The notes under the pieces are model-generated. The model saw only the letters and a program-made list of their open reading frames with translations. It was not told where the DNA came from and ran no database searches. Shown here one piece after another: positions 16,604 to 20,792 of a stretch of 20,792 nucleotides of DNA. This DNA comes from RGIG9079 sp964567845 (GTDB lineage: Bacteria > Bacteroidota > Bacteroidia > Bacteroidales > Marinifilaceae): positions 1-20,792 of the forward strand of contig CAZMOG010000031.1 in NCBI GenBank assembly GCA_964567845.1, in the 5' to 3' direction. The first letter of the stretch is position 1. Each line of letters starts with the position of its first letter. The translations under genes and the position numbers were made by a program.

Positions 16604-18070
16604 ATGCAGATTAAGGTGAGTAATGTGATATGTGCAATTGCTACAGCTCCGGGAAGTGGCGCTATAGCTGTGATTAGAGTTTCGGGTCAGGGCTCTATTG
16701 AGTTAGTGGATAAGGTTTTTGTCTCTCCAAGCGGTAAACGTTTAGTAGAGCAGGCTGCCAATACCATTCACTATGGTGAGTTGAAAGGTGTCGAGGGCGA
16801 GACGCTTGATTACGTTTTGGTCTCTGTTTTTCGTGCGCCTCACTCTTTTACGGGCGAGGATAGTGTTGAGATTAGTTGCCACGGTTCACGTTATATCCAG
16901 AGTGCTATTTTAAAGCTCCTAATTCAGGGTGGGGCAGGATTGGCTCAGCCGGGCGAGTTTACAAAGCGTGCCTTTTTGAATGGCAAGATGGATTTGTCGC
17001 AGGCTGAGGCGGTGGCCGATGTGATTGCATCGAATAGTAAGGCCTCGCTCAAAATGGCAATGAACCAGATGCGCGGAGGTTTTTCGCGTGAGTTGCAGGC
17101 TCTTCGCAAGAAGATGTTGAACCTGACCTCGCTTCTTGAACTTGAACTTGATTTCTCGGAAGAGGATGTCGAGTTTGCCGATCGTGTGCAGTTGAGCCAA
17201 TTGACAGACGAGGTGATGAAGAGAATAACCTCGCTCTGTAACTCATTCAGTACCGGAAATGCTATTAAGAATGGGGTGCCGGTTGCGATTGTCGGCCCTG
17301 CGAACGCGGGAAAGAGCACCCTTTTGAACTATCTGCTAAAAGAGGACAAGGCTATTGTGAGCGAGATTGCCGGAACCACTCGCGATGTAATCGAGGATAC
17401 AGTTACCATTAACGGAATTACCTTCCGCTTTATCGATACTGCCGGAATTCGTGCCACAAGCGACCGTGTCGAGAGTCTTGGCATTGAGCGCACTTTTGCA
17501 ATGATTGCACAAGCTAAGGTTGTGCTTCTGCTCTTCCCCGATGATATTTTCGGTAGCGAGGATTTGATGTTCGATGGTGGCGACGGAGGAAGTATTGGTT
17601 TCTGCGGACGCGATGCCCACGAGGAGTATTGTCAAATGGTGTCGGAGCGTATGGCCCCCGATTCTAAGCTGATTATTATTCACACAAAGATTGACCGCGA
17701 GAAGAATACCGAGTACGAAGAGCACAAGATTCGTATCACCGACGAGGAGAGTGGTCGCATAATTATCCGTATTTCTGCCAAGACGGGCGAGGGCATAGAT
17801 GCACTTATCGAGGAGCTTACCAAGGTTGTTGATATGAGCAGCGTTGGCGAAAACGACGTTATTGTCAGCAATATGCGACACTACGAGGCGTTGTCGGCTG
17901 CATTGGTTGCAATTGAGAGGGTAGAGCAGGGCATTCAGGATGGAATTCCCGGCGATTTGGTTGCACAAGACCTACGTGAATGTCTATACCACCTCGGCAC
18001 CATCACCGGCCAAATCAACACCGACGAAATTTTGGGCAACATCTTTAAGAACTTTTGCATCGGAAAGTGA
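16604..18070 (+). CDS. mnmE: tRNA modification GTPase MnmE (TrmE/ThdF)
   Basis: 488 residues from ATG 16604. With MnmG it builds the 5-carboxymethylaminomethyl group on U34 of certain tRNAs. The N-terminal folate-binding domain includes CAIATAPGSGAIAVIRVSG (10-28) and SFTGEDSVEISCHG (81-94), then QPGEFTKRAFLNGKMDLSQAEAV (core 115-137). In the G domain: P-loop GPANAGKS 231-238, G2 AGTTRD 256-261, DTAG 278-281, G4 TKID 361-364 (Thr for the usual Asn), SAKTG 391-395. It ends in the canonical FCIGK with C485. A Gly/Asp-rich stretch at ~316-345 makes the G domain about 20 residues longer than usual. The last ~100 bases differ in codon choice from the rest, using CTC, ATC, ACC and GGC instead of TTG and ATT. 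An integrase gene follows. Confidence 0.95.
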   Translation: MQIKVSNVICAIATAPGSGAIAVIRVSGQGSIELVDKVFVSPSGKRLVEQAANTIHYGELKGVEGETLDYVLVSVFRAPHSFTGEDSVEISCHGSRYIQSAILKLLIQGGAGLAQPGEFTKRAFLNGKMDLSQAEAVADVIASNSKASLKMAMNQMRGGFSRELQALRKKMLNLTSLLELELDFSEEDVEFADRVQLSQLTDEVMKRITSLCNSFSTGNAIKNGVPVAIVGPANAGKSTLLNYLLKEDKAIVSEIAGTTRDVIEDTVTINGITFRFIDTAGIRATSDRVESLGIERTFAMIAQAKVVLLLFPDDIFGSEDLMFDGGDGGSIGFCGRDAHEEYCQMVSERMAPDSKLIIIHTKIDREKNTEYEEHKIRITDEESGRIIIRISAKTGEGIDALIEELTKVVDMSSVGENDVIVSNMRHYEALSAALVAIERVEQGIQDGIPGDLVAQDLRECLYHLGTITGQINTDEILGNIFKNFCIGK

Positions 18071-18126
18071 GGCAGTCAATTCGAATGAGAAATAACGAAT
18101 AACTATTGAGAAACAACCGCTAAATG

Positions 18127-18165
18127 AGTGCTGTGTAACAAAATTTTAGGTTATGCAGCACTTTT
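18127..18165 (+). terminator. Intrinsic terminator after mnmE
   Basis: AGTGCTGTGTAAC (18127-18139) and GTTATGCAGCACT (18150-18162) form a 13-bp stem with two G-U pairs and a 10-base loop, followed by TTT. It lies 56 bases past the mnmE stop and before the integrase promoter. Confidence 0.75.
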
Positions 18166-18180
18166 CGCTTTGTTTGTGGT

Positions 18181-18209
18181 TTGTTTGTCAAATTTTTGTT
18201 GTTACTTTG
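18181..18209 (+). promoter_or_regulatory. Probable promoter of the integrase gene
   Basis: TTG at 18181-18183, 18 bases, then TTACTTTG at 18202-18209, one base off the TAnnTTTG consensus. It predicts a start of transcription near 18216, about 30 bases before the ATG at 18246. Confidence 0.4.
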
Positions 18210-18219
18210 TTGCTCGAAC

Positions 18220-18243
18220 CAACAACAGCAACAACAGCAACAA
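18220..18243 (+). repeat. CAACAACAG tandem repeat in the integrase leader
   Basis: Two full copies and one partial copy of the 9-mer CAACAACAG end 2 bases before the ATG at 18246. The stretch holds no T and only the repeat's two G residues. It would give an unstructured leader if transcription starts near 18216. Confidence 0.7.
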
Positions 18244-18245
18244 AT

Positions 18246-19301
18246 ATGTCAAACTCAAAAGAGCCTATTCGATTGAGGAAACGAATGACCTCTACGGGCA
18301 ACTATTCGTTGTACCTCGACATCTATCTGAACGGCAAGCGTTCGTATGAGTATCTGAAAATGTACCTCGTCCCCGAAAAGACACGAGCCGACAAGGAGAA
18401 GAACAAAGAAACGATGCGTCTTGCCGATGCGATCCGAGCCAAGCGAGTTGTCGAACTCCGCAACGGGGAATACGGGTTCAAGTCAGAGTATGCCACCGAA
18501 ACGCTGTTCTTCGATTATTACAGGGCGATGTGTGAAAAACGCTTGGGAAACGAAAGCAGGGGCAATTGGGGCAATTGGTATTCCTGCCTGCACCACCTAC
18601 GCAAGTACGAGAAATGCGAGAACATCACCTTTGCCGAGATAACGCCCGAGTGGGTGCAGGGCTTCAAGGACTACCTCGAAAACGAGGCTGTGGCTTGGGG
18701 ACACGACTACCGCAAGCGTATTAAGGACAAACCCCTCGCCCGTAATTCCAAGTTGTCGTATTTCAACAAACTGCGAGCCTGTCTCAATCAAGCGTTTGAG
18801 GACAGGATAATCCCCCGAAATCCTATCCGTGGCGTGGAAAACTTCAAGGCAGAGGAGGGAACGCGAATGTACCTCACGCTTGACGAACTGCGGAAAATGG
18901 AGGGCGTGGAGTGCGAATATCCGCAAATCAAGGCCGCTTTCCTGTTCAGTTGTCTGACGGGTTTAAGACGCAGCGATATTCTCAAACTTCGTTGGGGCGA
19001 TGTGTTTCAGCAGGGCGAGTTTACCCGTATCATATTCCGTCAGAAGAAAACCAAAGAGCAGGAGTATCTCGACATCACTCCACAGGCTGCGGAACTTATG
19101 GGCGAACGGAGCAAGGCTGACCAATATGTGTTTGCCGACATACACTCTCCTACCTGTACGAATAAGACGATACAGGAGTGGGTACTACGGGCAGGTATTG
19201 ACAAGAAGATTACATTTCACTGCGGAAGTCATAGTACATCTTCTTTCTCGCTGAAAACAAGCGATTTACATAATTTGAATTTGCGACAGGTAACGATTTA
19301 G
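18246..19301 (+). pseudogene. Truncated tyrosine recombinase/integrase (IntDOT-like)
   Basis: 351 residues from ATG 18246. Residues ~1-75 form an arm-binding-like N-terminus (RLRKRMTSTGNYSLYLDIYL), ~85-200 a SAM-like core-binding domain, ~205-330 the catalytic domain. Present: Arg I R241 in TGLRRSDILKLRW, the beta-hairpin Lys in RQKKTKE (266-271), and H325 in ITFHCG. Position 328, where HxxR needs the second Arg, is Ser (AGT, one base from CGT). After HS at 329-330 homology stops: no LGH block and no catalytic Tyr, only ~20 unrelated residues to TAG. No other frame continues the protein. It is therefore probably inactive. Codon use is richer in C and G than in the genes on either side. Its place just after mnmE suggests the integrase end of an inserted element. 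The frame extends back to 18153, but that part overlaps the mnmE terminator. Confidence 0.8.
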
Positions 19302-19311
19302 AAACAAGCGA
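19255..19311 (+). repeat. Direct repeat AAACAAGCGA at the broken integrase end
   Basis: AAACAAGCGA occurs at 19255-19264 and again at 19302-19311, exactly 47 bases apart. CGATTTA also occurs twice in the interval (19262-19268 and 19294-19300). Confidence 0.6.
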
Positions 19312-19410
19312 AGTTCCCTTATCTGTCTTATTCTGCATTATTGAAAAGAACGCTTAATTTGATTACAAAAATAGGCAATTCAGGTCACAATAGCAAGCTA
19401 TGCGAGATTT

Positions 19411-19441
19411 TTTCACGGAAAATCAAATGTAATGCGTGAAA
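19411..19441. repeat. Inner inverted repeat TTTCACG/CGTGAAA
   Basis: TTTCACG (19411-19417) and CGTGAAA (19435-19441) are perfect reverse complements with a 17-base spacer. They lie inside the outer inverted repeat and end 3 bases before the TTG of the -33 element, a position suited to a regulator. Confidence 0.55.
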
Positions 19442-19444
19442 TAC

Positions 19445-19475
19445 TTGTTATTTTACTGTTTAAGTTGTATTTTTG
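19445..19475 (+). promoter_or_regulatory. Promoter of the AAA ATPase gene
   Basis: TTG at 19445-19447, 20 bases, then TATTTTTG at 19468-19475, an exact TAnnTTTG match with the same spacing as the ligase promoter at 259-289. Transcription should start near 19482, 13 bases before the ATG. The right arm of the outer inverted repeat overlaps the end of the -7 element and the start site. Confidence 0.7.
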
Positions 19476-19494
19476 TGACCAAATTGAAGCTGAT

Positions 19495-20792
19495 ATGATA
19501 GAAACATTCATTATAAAGAATTATAGAAGCTATCGTGATAAAACTGAGTTATCATTTGTAGCTTCAAATAAAGAAGGCGGTAAAAAAAAAGACTTACCTC
19601 CAGTTTGGTTTAAGGAGATCAATGGTAAGCGTATATTGCGTTTACTCTTGTGTGTAGGTTTAAATGGCACTGGAAAATCAAAGATGTTTTCGGCCTTGAA
19701 CTATTTGCGAATGATTGCGACATCAAAACCGCAAAAGCCATCAGACAAACCTGAATATAGACCATTTTTATTAGATACCTATTCTTCAAACATACCAACG
19801 GAACTTACATTAGTGTATTACATTGGTGATACATGTTTTAGTTATAATATCAAAGTTTCGTCTGAGTGTATTGAAGAAGAGGAACTTAAGCTAGTACAAT
19901 CTCGGAGTTCCCGTATATTTCATCGTTATCATAATAAGGAACTTGACAAGGTTGTAATAAGTTTTGGCAATGCTTGTGATTTAACAAAGGCAGACCAGCA
20001 TGACTTGGAAGTTAATACACTAGCTAATGCCAGTGTACTTTCAACATTTGGCGCACTTAATTTAGACAGTCAGCTATTATCTAAAAATTTCGATTATTTC
20101 GAGAATCATATAAGCATGGTTCACAAGTCGGACAAAAGTTTGGCAGATAAACTGCAAACTGGAAATATAGATAGAGACAGGGCTTTAAAGAAATTACTTT
20201 TGCGATTATTAGATGACGTTGGAACTAATATTTGCGACTATGTTATTGAAGATGCTAGTTTAAATATTTCAGAACTTAAAGCAAACGGGGCTCCAGATAT
20301 TGTCATCAAGGCAATGATGGAACAATACCCATCAGGAATAATAACCCATAAGAATTTACGCTTCATCCATTCTACAAAAGAAGGAAGAAGCGGATTGGAT
20401 TTCGAGCTTGAGTCTTTAGGTACGAAAAATATTATTAGACTATTAGTAGTTCTATATGACGTTATATTAGGAGAAAAATCCACTTGTATCGATGAAATAG
20501 AATATGGAATACATACTAAAGCACTAGCTTTTATTTTAAAGATGTACTTAACTATAGCAGAGAATTGCCAACTTATAGTTGCAACACACGATTTATCGTT
20601 GCTAAATGCTGATTTTTTGAGGAGAGATGCCGTAAGGCTTTTTGAAAAGGATGAATATGGAGCAACTAATGTTAAGCGTAGAGATTATTTACATAATACA
20701 ATAAGCTTTTATAAAACATACGAGAAGGAGGTTTCTCCACAAATAGACGAACTGATGAGAAAAATAGAAATGTTCATCAAATATAAAGAAGA
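19495..20792 (+). CDS. AAA_15/AAA_21 ATPase (RloA/AbiLi/OLD-like), candidate anti-phage protein, partial at 3' end
   Basis: The frame runs from ATG 19495 to the window edge without a stop, giving 432 residues. The N-terminus METFIIKN-type start (IETFIIKNYRSYRDKTELSF) is the RecF/OLD-type opening strand. Walker A GLNGTGKS is at 55-62, an ABC-like signature at ESLGTKN (306-312), Walker B CIDEIE with D333 and E334, and an H-loop THD with H365 in IVATHDLSLL. A long divergent insert lies between Walker A and the signature. The gene is clearly more AT-rich than the chromosome to its left, suggesting transfer. ATPases of this group act in defence systems with a second effector (RloB, TOPRIM/DUF4435 or HEPN partners), which would be downstream of 20792. 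Family assignment is firm at the AAA_15/21 level, not at the system level. An A9 run at 19582-19590 is a possible slippage site. Confidence 0.8.
   Translation, partial: MIETFIIKNYRSYRDKTELSFVASNKEGGKKKDLPPVWFKEINGKRILRLLLCVGLNGTGKSKMFSALNYLRMIATSKPQKPSDKPEYRPFLLDTYSSNIPTELTLVYYIGDTCFSYNIKVSSECIEEEELKLVQSRSSRIFHRYHNKELDKVVISFGNACDLTKADQHDLEVNTLANASVLSTFGALNLDSQLLSKNFDYFENHISMVHKSDKSLADKLQTGNIDRDRALKKLLLRLLDDVGTNICDYVIEDASLNISELKANGAPDIVIKAMMEQYPSGIITHKNLRFIHSTKEGRSGLDFELESLGTKNIIRLLVVLYDVILGEKSTCIDEIEYGIHTKALAFILKMYLTIAENCQLIVATHDLSLLNADFLRRDAVRLFEKDEYGATNVKRRDYLHNTISFYKTYEKEVSPQIDELMRKIEMFIKYKE

Larger units (their letters stand above)
19376..19486. repeat. Outer inverted repeat before the ATPase gene
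   Basis: Left arm CAATTCAGGTCACAA (19376-19390) and right arm TTGTGACCAAATTG (19473-19486) match as inverted repeats. The inner 8 bases GGTCACAA/TTGTGACC and the outer 5 bases CAATT/AATTG are exact, separated by CA in one arm and A in the other. The spacer is 82 bases and contains the promoter of the ATPase gene. Confidence 0.65.

Noticed and set aside
18220..18243. CAA-rich repeats as a CRISPR remnant
   Set aside because: The units are 9 bases and contiguous with no spacers, so this is a simple tandem repeat.
18128..18349. 73-residue ORF overlapping the mnmE terminator and integrase start
   Set aside because: It begins inside the terminator stem and overlaps the integrase in another frame. 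No family features are visible.
19582..19590. A9 run as programmed frameshift or phase-variation site
   Set aside because: The reading frame continues correctly through the run with motifs on both sides, and no alternative frame yields a sensible product. It is kept only as a note on the ATPase gene.

Overview
The window looks like chromosome of a Bacteroidales (Bacteroidota) bacterium. The evidence is the recurrent promoter -7 element TAnnTTTG with weak or absent Shine-Dalgarno sites, the Bacteroidota-type gene set parA-parB-DUF5683-mltD, a lipoprotein glycosidase with an acidic/lysine stretch after the lipobox Cys, and an IntDOT-like tyrosine recombinase. Most genes are ordinary housekeeping genes. 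The accessory DNA is at the right-hand end.

Layout. 1-252: C-terminal end of a CapA-like protein. 307-3536 (+): an AMP-forming acyl-CoA ligase and a secreted alkaline phosphatase, each with its own promoter and terminator. 3517-6795 (-): an ABC-F ATPase followed by tilS, convergent with and overlapping the phosphatase gene. 6815-6843: two facing -7 elements forming a perfect 9-bp inverted repeat between the ABC-F gene and parA. 6869-13299 (+): a tight six-gene run, parA, parB, a DUF5683 membrane protein, a MltD-type lytic transglycosylase, an AspT/YidE-type transporter and an NlpC/P60-fold protein that has lost its catalytic Cys. This run joins chromosome segregation to cell-wall turnover. 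13410-13766 (+): a MmcQ/YjbR-like protein. 13769-16400 (-): an operon of a GH29 alpha-L-fucosidase lipoprotein and a secreted GH43 enzyme, without SusC/SusD genes in view. 16604-18070 (+): mnmE.

From the end of mnmE the character changes. The last ~100 bases of mnmE are C-rich in codon choice, a terminator follows, then a tyrosine recombinase that breaks off before its catalytic Tyr and has Ser where the second catalytic Arg should be. About 190 bases with nested inverted repeats and a good promoter come next, then an AT-rich gene for an AAA_15/AAA_21 (RloA/AbiLi/OLD-like) ATPase that runs off the window. I read this as the edge of an integrated element or defence island at the 3' end of mnmE, a site known to receive islands in other bacteria (SGI1 at trmE/thdF). 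The partner gene that would identify the defence system would be beyond position 20792.

Two convergent pairs (phosphatase/tilS and mmcQ/GH43) carry the terminator of one gene inside the coding sequence of the other. Where upstream start codons overlap promoter elements, the promoters were used to move starts downstream (acyl-CoA ligase, mnmE). I saw no tRNA, rRNA, CRISPR array or complete insertion sequence, and no convincing parS. No gene-free stretch exceeds about 205 bases.
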